From assembly GCA_018818235.1 (NCBI GenBank), contig JAHISE010000061.1, positions 1 through 14,973 on the forward strand: a stretch of DNA of 14,973 nucleotides, given 5' to 3'. The notes below the pieces were generated by a model that worked only from the letters and a program-made list of their open reading frames with translations, had not been told where the DNA came from and did not search any database. Of this stretch, positions 1-6,995 are shown piece after piece. Source of the stretch: Patescibacteria group bacterium. Lineage in GTDB: Bacteria > Patescibacteriota > Gracilibacteria > Peribacterales > Peribacteraceae. The translations under genes were made by a program, and so were the position numbers. Positions within the stretch are counted from its first letter, which is position 1. The number at the start of each line of letters is the position of its first letter.

Positions 1-1506
1 AAGAAAGATCTGATACAAAGGCTGAAAGATCTTCTTCGGTTCAATTCCTGTTTCTTCCTTAACTTTATGAATACATTCGTGAATTTCTATTCCTTCCCAT
101 TTAAGGGATTCATCCGATAGTGTATCTTTGAGTTTGCTGAGCGCATTCTTCTGATCTTCATCAAGTTCCAAATCAGCAGGAGGTTCATCCAATATATTGT
201 ATTTGTATTCATCCGGGGCGAAGTTTTCTATCCATTGTTTTACATAATGTGCACGGTTGGTTAAATCAGTTTTTTCCGCTTGTGTTAGTGCTTTTCCTTT
301 TAGCTTTGCTGCCTCGTCTTCCAAATTTAAATGTGGCATTTGAAGAGCAAAGATCATAGTAGAAAAGCGCATTTGCCAGTTATCTGCAACCTTCGACTCC
401 GGTGAAATTTGAGTTAGCTGGAAAGTTCGAGCAAAAGCTTCGTATGGCTCTTTGTGACGTTTAAAGTAATGATCAGATAAGCGATCATACTCATCAAAAA
501 GATTCGGAATAGTCTTTCCTTCCGGGTCAAAATCAAACGAAACATTTGGTTTCTTTCTTATCATCATTAATTTAAGAAGTTTAGGAGGGAGCATATCTGC
601 AATTTCTTTGGCAGATGATCCTACTCCTTTACTCGAACTCATAGATTTCCCCTTGATATTTAGCCATTCGTAAGGGATGTCAAAAGGATTCGGGTAATTA
701 AAAACTTCTTCGGAAATTCTTGCTGCAACTTCTCGTGAGCCACCGGAAGCCGAATGATCCTTTCCACAACCTTCAACATTAACACCAAGCACTTTCCATT
801 TGGCAGCCCAGTCTACTTTCCATGGCAGCTTTGCGTTGCCGTCAAAAGGACTCGTTTTGCCTTCATTTCCGCATCCATCTGCCCATTCTACGTAACCGGG
901 TTTGCATTGATAGGTCACGTCGTTTCCATCCCAGCCGGTTACCTGTGTAGTCCCAATCTTTCCGCACTTTTCGCAAATTACACTTAACGGATACCAATCA
1001 TTGGGCTTACCTCCGCCACTAACCTCCAGATAAATAGTTCTGATCTTACTTGCGTTATCCAGTGCTTCTTTGATCACATCATTAAATTTTCCGGCTTCAT
1101 AAAGTTGGTGAAGAGTATAAAAACTGATTGGTAATCCCATAGGTTCGGTGACCTCCTTTAATTCTTCTCCGAATACCGAAGGATAATCGGCTGCACTCTC
1201 GTCAGCCGGAGCGGGGACTGTGAAAAGGGGTTTGCCCATGTGTTTTTTGTATTCATCCTGATCTACGTAAACGGGAAGTCCATCCATTGGATCAAATTCA
1301 TTCAACTCAAACAAAAATTCATTTGCGATTCCTTTTTCGCTCAGAACTTGAGCTACTAGTCCATGAATTACGATCCCTTCGATTGATCCTATGTGCACAC
1401 GTCCTGAAAGTGTTTTTTCATCACGTATGATCAGAGGCTCCTTCTTTGCGATTTTATCTGCAAATCGTTCCTCAATTTCCGCCGCAATTTCGTCTGCCCA
1501 GAACAT
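1..1506 (-). CDS. lysS: Class I lysyl-tRNA synthetase (3' end outside window)
   Basis: This enzyme charges tRNA-Lys with lysine using ATP. It is the archaeal-type class I form, unrelated in fold to the usual bacterial class II LysRS. The frame is open from 1506 to base 1, giving 502 residues; the family is about 500-550, so only the last few residues are missing. Visible are the ATP-site signature GRVHIGS (HIGS at residues 38-41), the KMSKS-type loop KSMSSSKG (about 287-294), a probable zinc knuckle (C178, C181, C201, C212), and CGKDHSASGGSRE starting at C247. The start at 1506 gives MFWADEIA, matching the MxWAD opening common in the family; another in-frame ATG at 1527 would add seven residues. 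No Shine-Dalgarno is seen before either. It is divergent from the rest of the window and seems to be its own unit. Confidence 0.93.
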   Translation of the reverse strand, partial: MFWADEIAAEIEERFADKIAKKEPLIIRDEKTLSGRVHIGSIEGIVIHGLVAQVLSEKGIANEFLFELNEFDPMDGLPVYVDQDEYKKHMGKPLFTVPAPADESAADYPSVFGEELKEVTEPMGLPISFYTLHQLYEAGKFNDVIKEALDNASKIRTIYLEVSGGGKPNDWYPLSVICEKCGKIGTTQVTGWDGNDVTYQCKPGYVEWADGCGNEGKTSPFDGNAKLPWKVDWAAKWKVLGVNVEGCGKDHSASGGSREVAARISEEVFNYPNPFDIPYEWLNIKGKSMSSSKGVGSSAKEIADMLPPKLLKLMMIRKKPNVSFDFDPEGKTIPNLFDEYDRLSDHYFKRHKEPYEAFARTFQLTQISPESKVADNWQMRFSTMIFALQMPHLNLEDEAAKLKGKALTQAEKTDLTNRAHYVKQWIENFAPDEYKYNILDEPPADLELDEDQKNALSKLKDTLSDESLKWEGIEIHECIHKVKEETGIEPKKIFQPLYQIFL

Positions 1507-1513
1507 GAGTGCT

Positions 1514-1519
1514 AGTTTA
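1514..1519 (-). promoter_or_regulatory. Possible -10 box for lysS giving a leaderless transcript
   Basis: On the - strand TAAACT, preceded directly by TG, ends seven bases before the ATG at 1506. A start seven bases downstream would place the transcript end at or next to the start codon. No convincing -35 is visible. The call rests on spacing and on the similar arrangement in front of the PfpI-family gene. Confidence 0.25.
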
Positions 1520-1550
1520 CATTGCATAGAGGTTTGTTTCTAGATTAGAA

Positions 1551-1716
1551 GGTTGGGAAGGTAGGGAAGGTGGGGAAGGCTGGGAAGGTAAGGTAGGTTC
1601 CACCTTCGCTCCTTGGGGAGCTTCGGCGGACAAGTCGGAAGGTTCGGAAAGTCCGGTAGGTTCCTAGATATTGGAGAGCTTTCCTTACTTACCTGACGTA
1701 CATGACCTTCCCAACC
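1551..1716. repeat. G/A-rich inverted repeat block, family A copy 1
   Basis: The left side is degenerate tandem GGGAAGGT-like units (1551-1600). GGTTGGGAAGGT at 1551-1562 is a perfect 12-base inverted match to ACCTTCCCAACC at 1705-1716. The block 1661-1684 (TTCCTAGATATTGG then AGAGCTTTCC) matches 21 of 24 bases of 2653-2676, in the second copy. The 368 bases between lysS and the next gene hold this block, a promoter and a leader; I see no gene there. Confidence 0.75.
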
Positions 1717-1727
1717 CGATAGAATCA

Positions 1728-1755
1728 TTGACACCACGTCGCATAATAATACTAT
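1728..1755 (+). promoter_or_regulatory. Sigma70-type promoter for the 180-aa ORF
   Basis: A perfect TTGACA at 1728-1733 is followed after 16 bases by TACTAT at 1750-1755, four of six to consensus. The predicted transcript would start near 1762 and have a leader of about 130 bases before the ATG at 1896. The promoter lies 11 bases beyond the right arm of the repeat block. Confidence 0.55.
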
Positions 1756-1805
1756 TAACCCCCGCTCCCTCAAATCACCGTTTATCCCCCTATCCACTCT
1801 CTCTC

Positions 1806-1828
1806 CTTGTGGTGGTGTACATCACAAG
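1806..1828 (+). promoter_or_regulatory. Dyad in the leader of the 180-aa ORF
   Basis: CTTGTGGT (1806-1813) can pair with ATCACAAG (1821-1828), eight pairs with one G-T, around a seven-base loop. Inside it lies the near-perfect palindrome GTGGTGTACATCAC (1812-1825). It could be an operator or an RNA hairpin. It sits between the predicted promoter and the gene, so a regulatory role is plausible but unproven. Confidence 0.3.
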
Positions 1829-1895
1829 CAGAACGTATGTCATCCCACGGAAAACAGGAGAGAGGATGCCGTGGGGGGAAGTAAGGGACTGAGAT

Positions 1896-2438
1896 ATGAA
1901 AACGCAGTTGTCAGTTTTGAATTGTGATTCCGATGCACTGAGACACCAAGTTGCAGACTTGACCGTTGAGAGACTTGCACATGATACACAGCGAGAAGAT
2001 GGCATTGTGACGACGCACATTGTCAAGCGTAGCGACGTTTTCGACTATGAAGTGACGTTGCAGGCATTTTATCGGTGGGAACGTGCTGGAAAACCAGAGA
2101 GGAGTGATGCTGCAATGAAAGCCGAGTGGGACCTGGCAAGGGAGAAATTACTGGAACAACCTCTAGGATGGATCCGTTTGATAAATGGTAAAACGTTCAT
2201 TGCGGTCGATGATGTTTGGGTTGTGCCCTATGGAAATGAGGTGTACCACGAAACGTGGGTTGCCTTGTTTCGCTTTGCCGTCGCGCAAATGCGTTTGATG
2301 GAGAATTGTGGGGCTTTGATTGTTCCGTGGATCAGCAAGAGCGCGGAATATCGCTTGCGACAGTATGTGTGCAGTATCAAGGCGACTGAATGTGGTACAA
2401 TTCATTTCATCCCGCATGCCAGCCCCAAACAACTATGA
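1896..2438 (+). CDS. Hypothetical protein, 180 aa, orphan gene
   Basis: I do not recognise this family. The product is a predicted soluble protein of 180 residues with no signal peptide or membrane segment. It is rich in tryptophan and aromatics in its second half (for example FIAVDDVWVVPYGNEVYHET near residues 102-121) and has four cysteines spread along its length (10, 138, 158, 165). It has a full transcription unit of its own: a TTGACA promoter at 1728, a 130-base leader with a dyad, and an intrinsic terminator 22 bases after the stop. It is also the only gene here with a purine-rich stretch in front of the start (AAGGG at 1883-1887, eight bases away). The unit is bracketed by two copies of repeat family A. 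Its isolation beside the ribosomal locus fits an accessory or acquired gene. Coding status is likely because of the promoter and terminator. Confidence 0.65.
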   Translation: MKTQLSVLNCDSDALRHQVADLTVERLAHDTQREDGIVTTHIVKRSDVFDYEVTLQAFYRWERAGKPERSDAAMKAEWDLAREKLLEQPLGWIRLINGKTFIAVDDVWVVPYGNEVYHETWVALFRFAVAQMRLMENCGALIVPWISKSAEYRLRQYVCSIKATECGTIHFIPHASPKQL

Positions 2439-2460
2439 ATGTGCTATCCCGCGGCTTTCT

Positions 2461-2495
2461 CCGTACGTCAGTTTTATCTGGCGTACGGTTTTTTT
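2461..2495 (+). terminator. Rho-independent terminator after the 180-aa ORF
   Basis: CCGTACGTCAG (2461-2471) pairs with CTGGCGTACGG (2478-2488), 11 pairs with one G-T, around the loop TTTTAT, followed at once by seven T (2489-2495). This is the clearest intrinsic terminator in the window and ends the orphan unit before the ribosomal genes. Confidence 0.9.
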
Positions 2496-2540
2496 AAATT
2501 AGGCTTGGAAAGTCAGGTTAAATATTTATTAATTTGGAGT

Positions 2541-2607
2541 CTTCGCAGGTCGAAGACCTGCTCTAGTTCGCGTATGTAAAACCAGAGCACGTCTTCGACG
2601 TGCGAAG
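2541..2607. repeat. Nested palindromes forming a 24-bp inverted repeat
   Basis: The arms 2541-2564 and 2584-2607 match as inverted copies at 22 of 24 bases. Each arm is itself a hairpin: GCAGGTC-GAA-GACCTGC on the left and GCACGTC-TTC-GACGTGC on the right. The two mismatches are paired changes that keep each small hairpin intact. TTATTAAT and ATTAATAA lie further out on the two sides. This allows either one long stem or two short ones. Confidence 0.75.
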
Positions 2608-2640
2608 GCCAATATAAAATGATTAATAAAAAAATACTGA

Positions 2641-2700
2641 AGGTTGGGAAAGTTCCTCGATATTGGTGAGCCTTCCCCACCTTCCCCACTTTCCCAACCT
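2641..2700. repeat. G/A-rich inverted repeat, family A copy 2
   Basis: AGGTTGGGAAAGT (2641-2653) is a perfect 13-base inverted match of ACTTTCCCAACCT (2688-2700). The spacer 2653-2676 is 21 of 24 identical to 1661-1684 in copy 1, so the two blocks share a history and not just base composition. They bracket the 180-aa gene. Confidence 0.8.
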
Positions 2701-2733
2701 TCCCCACCTAATTAAATATTCCCATTTAAATCA

Positions 2734-2763
2734 TTGACTTCTAAGCTCATTACAACTTAAAGT
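2734..2763 (+). promoter_or_regulatory. Weak candidate promoter for the ribosomal operon
   Basis: TTGACT (2734-2739), an 18-base spacer and TAAAGT (2758-2763) form a tolerable sigma70 match, five of six and four of six. It would give a leader of about 170 bases before L3 that includes the GACAATCGACC hairpin. It lies in the only stretch between the terminator and L3 (2713-2835) that is not visibly repetitive. Other start sites are possible. Confidence 0.35.
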
Positions 2764-2839
2764 TGAGCTACTGATGCGAGAATCCTGATAAGCCGTATAG
2801 GCAAGATGGATCCTTATGTTCCTGCCCGAAGTCAGTATC

Positions 2840-2912
2840 GACAATCGACCAGCCTTCGTCCGCCTCGGCGGAGCTACGGCTGGCAGGCATTCGACAATCG
2901 ACATTCGACTAT
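2840..2912. repeat. GACAATCGACC repeat, family F copy 1, upstream of L3
   Basis: The 50 bases 2840-2889 match 13094-13143 at 49 of 50 positions; the one difference is T at 2881 against C at 13135. The core is a nested dyad: TCCGCC-TC-GGCGGA at 2859-2872 inside CCAGCC (2849-2854) and GGCTGG (2878-2883). The right flank continues with loose TCGACAATCGACATTCGAC units. It sits 30 bases before the L3 start, so in mRNA it would be a strong 5' leader hairpin. Confidence 0.85.
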
Positions 2913-2942
2913 CCGGGCCTCAAGAACCTCCAAGTCAAATAT

Positions 2943-3557
2943 ATGTGTAAAGGTCTAATAGCACGCAAAGTCGGCATGTCACGAGTATTCCTGGAGAGCG
3001 GGGAGTCGGTACCTGTTACATATTTGGAAATTGAACCAAACACGGTTGTAAGGACCAAAACAGAGGAGCGAGATGGTTATAATGCGGTTGTATTGGGAGT
3101 AGGTGCGAAAAAGTGGAAATCACGAAAAGGAAAAGAGAATACAAAATATAAAGTTCAAAAAGAGTGGAAAGTAGAATCATTGGAAGGGCTGGATCCCGGA
3201 ACACAGGTAACTGCAAAGGAAATTCCTGTAGAAAGCATGGTTTCGGTTTCCGGAGTTAGCAAAGGAAAAGGTTTTCAGGGTGTTATAAAAAGACATGGTT
3301 TCCATGGAGGTCCTAAAACTCATGGTTCACACAGTCACAGACGTCCCGGTTCAGTTGGAATGTGTGCATTTCCCGGAAGAGTGATGAAGGGAAAAAAGAT
3401 GCCCGGACGTATGGGAAATCAAAAAATCACCTTAAGCAAGCGACCCGTTATGTCATGCGATGTGGAGAAAGGAATTATTTGTGTTAAAGGACCGGTTCCG
3501 GGGCCAACGGGGGCATTGATATTTGTTACTGTTGAAAATTCTCCAGAGAAAAAATGA
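2943..3557 (+). CDS. rplC: Large subunit ribosomal protein L3
   Basis: L3 binds 23S rRNA early in 50S assembly and reaches toward the peptidyl transferase centre. The 204 residues match the usual 200-210. The start MCKGLIARKVGMSRVF has the family opening. The loop around SKGKGFQGVIKRHGFHGGP (residues 106-124) holds Q112, the glutamine that PrmB methylates in proteobacteria, and is followed by the HGSHSHRRPGSVG segment. It is the first ribosomal gene here; S10, which usually comes before it, is not in the window. There is no Shine-Dalgarno sequence. A 160-base repeat-filled gap separates it from L4. No tail is added. Confidence 0.97.
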   Translation: MCKGLIARKVGMSRVFLESGESVPVTYLEIEPNTVVRTKTEERDGYNAVVLGVGAKKWKSRKGKENTKYKVQKEWKVESLEGLDPGTQVTAKEIPVESMVSVSGVSKGKGFQGVIKRHGFHGGPKTHGSHSHRRPGSVGMCAFPGRVMKGKKMPGRMGNQKITLSKRPVMSCDVEKGIICVKGPVPGPTGALIFVTVENSPEKK

Positions 3558-3590
3558 AGATATTTTCTACCATTATAGGCCATTGTGAAC

Positions 3591-3717
3591 GAATATTGGA
3601 TTATTCGAATACTGGTCTAAAGCGAAACCCAGTTTTATACATGCAAAACATCACCCCAATATTCCAATATTCCAATATTCCAATTTTTCAATATTCCAGT
3701 ATTCCAGTATCCCAATC
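3591..3717. repeat. AATATTCC inverted/tandem repeat, family B copy 1 (L3-L4 gap)
   Basis: The right arm is seven 8-base units of AATATTCC type from 3658 to 3713, running to the base before the L4 start codon at 3718. The left arm 3591-3615 (GAATATTGG, then ATTCGAATACTGG) is its degenerate inverted complement. The spacer begins TGGTCTAAAG (3613-3622), as it also does in the copy between L2 and S19. No U-run follows, so it is not a canonical terminator. Confidence 0.8.
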
Positions 3718-4455
3718 ATGACCATCGATGTTTACACTGCCACTGGCACAAAGAAGGGAACGCTTCAGTTACCCAAGGCATTCTTTGAAGCTGATATAAA
3801 TATGGGCTTGATGCATCAGGCAGTTATTCGCCAGCAAAGTAATCGCAGATCCCCGATTGCACATGCAAGAAATCGCGGAGAGAAGCAAGGATCCACTGCG
3901 AAGTTGTTTGCACAAAAAGGTACAGGGAGAGCACGCCGTGGGCCTGTCCGAAGTCCGCTTTTAAGAGGTGGTGGAAAAGCCTTTGGTCCAAGATCAGATG
4001 CAAATTTCTTCAAGGATATGCCGCGAAAAATGCGAAGGCAGGCACTTAAGTCCAGTCTTTCCGCTCAGGCAAAAGCAGGAAGTATTATTGGATTGGAAAG
4101 CTATCCGGACACGATAAAAACGAAAGATATGTTCAAGTTGCTCACTAAACTTCCGGTTGATATTGGTCGCAGGATTCTTTTTGTAACTTCCGGAAAGCAT
4201 GAGGGAATTTGTCTTTCATTGCGCAATGTTCCCAAAGCGGAGGCTGTACAGGCTATGTATTTGAATCCGGAGCGTGTGTTGGGGGCAAGGCATATTGTGT
4301 TTTTGGTTGATGCGGTGAAGAAGGTTGAGGAGGTTTTTGGGGGGAAGGAGATTAAGGCAATTAAGGAAGTTGAAGAGAAAAAGGAGATAAAAGAGGTAAA
4401 GGAGGTAAAAGAAAAAAAACCAGCTAAGAAATCTACTTCAACTAAAACCAAATAA
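3718..4455 (+). CDS. rplD: Large subunit ribosomal protein L4 with K/E-rich tail
   Basis: L4 binds 23S rRNA domain I and lines the exit tunnel; in many bacteria it also represses its own operon. Of 245 residues, about 1-206 are the family core, including QKGTGRARRGPVRSPLLRGG (66-85) and GKAFGP, the extended tunnel loop. The segment before it reads KQGSTAKLFA where many homologues have GGGKKPW. Residues 207-245 are a Lys/Glu tail (EIKEVKEVKEKK) encoded by purine-rich repeats around 4375-4420, including an internal AAGGAGGT at 4399-4406. The stop overlaps the L23 start by one base (TAATG), so the pair is coupled. The repeat units of family B touch the start codon, and no Shine-Dalgarno is present. 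Confidence 0.97.
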   Translation: MTIDVYTATGTKKGTLQLPKAFFEADINMGLMHQAVIRQQSNRRSPIAHARNRGEKQGSTAKLFAQKGTGRARRGPVRSPLLRGGGKAFGPRSDANFFKDMPRKMRRQALKSSLSAQAKAGSIIGLESYPDTIKTKDMFKLLTKLPVDIGRRILFVTSGKHEGICLSLRNVPKAEAVQAMYLNPERVLGARHIVFLVDAVKKVEEVFGGKEIKAIKEVEEKKEIKEVKEVKEKKPAKKSTSTKTK

Positions 4456-4748
4456 TGGATCTCTCCCGCGTTATCATTGGCCAAATAGTTACCGAGAAGG
4501 CAGAACGCCTTAAGGGAAGCAGGACTTATACTCTAAAAGTTGCGAATCAGTCGACAAAGATTGATGTTAAGGCAGCGCTAAAAAGATATTACGATGTGGA
4601 TGCACTGGATGTACGAGTGATGCGAGTTGGTTCCAAGAGTAGAGATATCCGAAGTGGAGTTATGGAAAAAAGACATCCTTATAAGAAAATGATTGTAAGG
4701 CTTGATGCTAAGAGTAAGCCTTTGGATATTGCTGCATTCAAGGTATGA
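4455..4748 (+). CDS. rplW: Large subunit ribosomal protein L23
   Basis: L23 sits at the exit of the peptide tunnel, where trigger factor and SRP dock. The 97 residues match the usual length. Recognisable are the opening IIGQIVTEKAERLKGSRTYT (residues 7-26), the VKAALKRYYDVDALDVRVMR segment (38-57) and the RHPYKKMIVRL strand (73-83). It begins on the last base of the L4 stop, so it is probably translated by re-initiation. It has no tail, unlike the tunnel-exit neighbours L22, L24 and L29. Confidence 0.96.
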   Translation: MDLSRVIIGQIVTEKAERLKGSRTYTLKVANQSTKIDVKAALKRYYDVDALDVRVMRVGSKSRDIRSGVMEKRHPYKKMIVRLDAKSKPLDIAAFKV

Positions 4749-4787
4749 TTACTACTTATGCCAGTTCAGGCTTTTCCTTTGATGGAC

Positions 4788-4886
4788 GGTCACTAGTCAC
4801 TAGTCACTTGTCACTAGTCTCGCAGACCAGCGACCAGCCTTCGACTCTGAGGCTCAGGCTCGAAGAGCGACCAGTGACCAGCGACC
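4788..4886. repeat. CACTAGTC/GACCAG inverted repeat, family C copy 1 (L23-L2 gap)
   Basis: The left arm at 4788-4823 is a degenerate tandem of CACTAGT units. GACCAGCGACCAG follows at 4824, and the right arm GCGACCAGTGACCAGCGACC is at 4867-4886. Between them is a second nested dyad (AGCCTTCGA, CTGAG/CTCAG, TCGAAG; about 4836-4866). Two more loci carry the same theme, after S8 and after the PfpI-family gene. The 178-base gap holds no convincing ORF. Confidence 0.75.
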
Positions 4887-4926
4887 CCCAATTGCTTCAA
4901 AAAAATACTTACACTCACGTTCACTC

Positions 4927-5778
4927 ATGCCAATAAAGAAAGTCAAACCAACGAGCCCAGCAAGACGCAAAATGACGTTCCTGGATACGTCACACCTTAC
5001 TAAGAAGAGGCCAGAAAAGAGCTTAAGTTGGGGCAAAAAACGTATCTCCGGTCGTAACAGTGCGGGTAGCATTATGGTTCGTCATCGCGGTGGCGGACAC
5101 AAGCGACTTCTGCGTGATATCGACTTTAAGCGCACGGATAAAGATGGAATTCCCGGCAAAGTTGCGGCGCTTGAATACGATCCGAATAGATCTGCTTCCA
5201 TTGCACTTATCTATTATGTTGACGGGGAAAAACGTTACATCATAGCTCCCGAGGGGTTAAAGGTGGGAGATCAGATAGTGTGTTCGCAGCGAACAAAAGT
5301 AAAAACAGGCAATCGCATGCAACTTAAATATATTCCATCAGGATACAAAATTTACAATATTGAGTTAAGGCTCGGTAAAGGCGGACAAATTGTTCGTTCG
5401 GCCGGGGCGGGAGCTACGTTGATGGGAATTGATGGTGACTTTGCGTTGGTTCAGCTCCCAAGTGGAGAGGTAAGGAAAGTTCGATGCAATTGCTATGCAA
5501 GCATAGGAACGGTTAGCAACTCTGAGCATAGTCTTGTGCGGATTGGAAAAGCCGGTCGTATGAGATGGCTTGGACGCAGGCCACAGGTACTTGGTAAATC
5601 AATGAATGCCGGAGATCATCCACATGGAGGAGGAGAAGGACATTGTCCTGTTGGAATGAAGAAAGGGCCAAAGACTCCATGGGGTAAAAAAGCTCTTGGT
5701 GTAAAAACTCGAAAGGTAAATAAATATTCGAATAAGTTGATTGTAAGGCATAGGTCTCTTAAGAAGAGAAAACGCTAA
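4927..5778 (+). CDS. rplB: Large subunit ribosomal protein L2
   Basis: L2 is one of the most conserved 50S proteins. It is needed for subunit joining and supports the peptidyl transferase region. At 283 residues it is slightly longer than the common 273-277. The N-terminal SAGSIMVRHRGGGHKRLLRD (residues 45-64), the SAGAGATLMG turn (158-167) and the C-terminal GDHPHGGGEGHCPVG (229-243), with the conserved histidine stretch, are all present. It ends with the usual basic segment HRSLKKRKR. The start MPIKKVKPTSPARR fits the family. The leader is A/C/T-rich with no Shine-Dalgarno. Repeat-filled gaps lie on both sides. Confidence 0.98.
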   Translation: MPIKKVKPTSPARRKMTFLDTSHLTKKRPEKSLSWGKKRISGRNSAGSIMVRHRGGGHKRLLRDIDFKRTDKDGIPGKVAALEYDPNRSASIALIYYVDGEKRYIIAPEGLKVGDQIVCSQRTKVKTGNRMQLKYIPSGYKIYNIELRLGKGGQIVRSAGAGATLMGIDGDFALVQLPSGEVRKVRCNCYASIGTVSNSEHSLVRIGKAGRMRWLGRRPQVLGKSMNAGDHPHGGGEGHCPVGMKKGPKTPWGKKALGVKTRKVNKYSNKLIVRHRSLKKRKR

Positions 5779-5807
5779 TTTTATGATTAATTATTTCTCC
5801 AACATCG

Positions 5808-5889
5808 GGAATACTGGAATATTCGAATATTGGTCTAAAGAGACTCGAAAATTACCTTGTGTATCCAGTATTCCAGTATTCCAATATTC
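5808..5889. repeat. AATATTCC inverted repeat, family B copy 2 (L2-S19 gap)
   Basis: The left arm 5808-5833 (GGAATACTGG, AATATTCGAATATTGG) complements the right arm 5865-5889 (CCAGTATTCCAGTATTCC, AATATTC). The loop starts TGGTCTAAAG (5831-5840) as in copy 1 at 3613, which shows that the two elements are related beyond their arms. The stem would be roughly 25 bp with few mismatches. Confidence 0.8.
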
Positions 5890-5921
5890 TATTGTCTTTG
5901 TTTCTTTAAATATCTAGCGCC

Positions 5922-6230
5922 ATGTCCAGATCCCTAAAAAAAGGCCCCTACGTTGATCCCAGACTTCTGAAAAAAGTTATGAGGATGGTGGAAGCCGTGG
6001 ACAAAAAAATTATTAAAACATGGGCAAGGGATTGCGATATCCCACCCGAATTTGTAGGATTTACATTCGCGGTTCACAACGGCAAGGAGTTTACTCCCGT
6101 ATATATCACTGAGCAGATGGTAGGACACAAGCTTGGAGAGTTCTCATGGACAACCAAATTCAAAGGACATGGTGGAAGAATGGCAGAGGCGCAGGCGAAG
6201 GGGGCAAAGCCTAATTCACCTTCCAAATAA
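5922..6230 (+). CDS. rpsS: Small subunit ribosomal protein S19
   Basis: S19 binds 16S rRNA in the head of the 30S and contacts the A-site tRNA region together with S13. The 102 residues are a little longer than the usual 90-95. MSRSLKKGPYVDPRLLKKV opens the protein, and GHKLGEFSWTTKFKGHGG (residues 68-85) is the family signature. A short tail AEAQAKGAKPNSPSK follows. The leader TTTAAATATCTAGCGCC lacks a Shine-Dalgarno. L2 lies 143 bases upstream and L22 172 bases downstream, both across inverted repeats. Confidence 0.97.
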   Translation: MSRSLKKGPYVDPRLLKKVMRMVEAVDKKIIKTWARDCDIPPEFVGFTFAVHNGKEFTPVYITEQMVGHKLGEFSWTTKFKGHGGRMAEAQAKGAKPNSPSK

Positions 6231-6254
6231 TGTTTCATTTTGACTCCGTTTACC

Positions 6255-6370
6255 GGCAATTAGCAATTGGCAATTGGCAATTAGCTACTGGTGCTGAGCC
6301 GAATCGAAGTGCTGGTTACATATTAACGAGTAAAACTAGCCAATTAGCTAATTGCCAACTAGCCAATTGC
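6255..6370. repeat. CAATTGGC/AATTAGC inverted repeat, family D (S19-L22 gap)
   Basis: The left arm 6255-6287 is tandem GGCAATTAGCAATTGGCAAT-type units. The right arm 6337-6370 (TAGCCAATTAGC, TAATTGCC, AACTAGCCAATTGC) is its degenerate inverse. The 49-base spacer is unrelated. The right arm ends 32 bases before the L22 ATG. The sequence differs from families B and C but the architecture is the same. Confidence 0.75.
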
Positions 6371-6402
6371 TGTACGATCCCAGTATTAATTTCCAAAAAA
6401 CT

Positions 6403-6993
6403 ATGAAAGCACACCTAAGATCAACTCGCATTGCACCTAAGAAGGCTAATCTGATAGCCAAGATGATTCGTGGGTTACCTGTAAACGATGCATTGCATTC
6501 ACTTGAAAGGACGAACAAGAAGGCAGCTCGGATTCTGGAAACCTTGCTTAGATCAGCAATGGCAAATGCACAAAACAATGAAAATCAGGATCCAAATGAG
6601 CTTATTGTTAAAACTTTGATAGTAAATCAGGGACAGGCTTACCATAGAGGAGTTCCTATGGCGAGAGGTAGGGTAAGGCCGATGAGGAAGTTTTTAAGCC
6701 ACATCACCCTGACGCTTGGTATCGCGTCAGAGAAAAATCAAGAATCCAAATCCCAAAATTCAAGCAAAAGCCAAAAATCAACCTTCGACAAAACTCAGGT
6801 CAAGAAAGCGGAGTCCAAAGAAAAATCCAAAAAAGATGAGAAAGAACCTTCACAGAAGGTTGAAAAGAAGGTAAAAAAGACTAGTTCAAAAGAAAATTCG
6901 TCGGACTTGGAGAAAGGTTCTTCCTCTAAAGAGAAGAAAACCGCCTCCGATCCCAAGGTTTCTGCTGATTCTAATTCTTCCACCTCCAAATAA
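6403..6993 (+). CDS. rplV: Large subunit ribosomal protein L22 with long Lys/Ser/Glu tail
   Basis: L22 touches all 23S domains, and its beta hairpin lines the exit tunnel. The ATG at 6403 gives MKAHLRSTRIAPKKANLIAK, the normal opening. An upstream in-frame TTG at 6352 would lie inside the repeat arm and is rejected. Residues 1-108 are the complete core, with the hairpin region HRGVPMARGRVRPMRKFLSH (81-100). Residues 109-196 are an 88-residue low-complexity tail rich in K, S and E (KSQNSSKSQKS, KKDEKEPSQKVEKKVKK, SSTSK), almost doubling the protein. The L22 globular domain sits on the outer surface near the tunnel exit, so the tail probably projects into solvent. Two bases separate it from S3. 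Confidence 0.96.
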   Translation: MKAHLRSTRIAPKKANLIAKMIRGLPVNDALHSLERTNKKAARILETLLRSAMANAQNNENQDPNELIVKTLIVNQGQAYHRGVPMARGRVRPMRKFLSHITLTLGIASEKNQESKSQNSSKSQKSTFDKTQVKKAESKEKSKKDEKEPSQKVEKKVKKTSSKENSSDLEKGSSSKEKKTASDPKVSADSNSSTSK

Positions 6994-6995
6994 TA

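Noticed and set aside
754..987. 77-aa + strand frame at the left end
   Set aside because: It lies opposite the LysRS gene, whose motifs and full-length frame are clear.
1671..1892. 73-aa frame upstream of the 180-aa ORF
   Set aside because: It starts inside the repeat block and covers the promoter and leader of the next gene; there is no protein-like motif.
3658..3713. CRISPR-like array of AATATTCC units
   Set aside because: The units are 8 bases, contiguous and degenerate, with no unique spacers and no cas genes.
4745..4936. 63-aa frame between L23 and L2
   Set aside because: It is the translation of the CACTAGTC repeat and runs into the L2 start; composition is repeat-driven.
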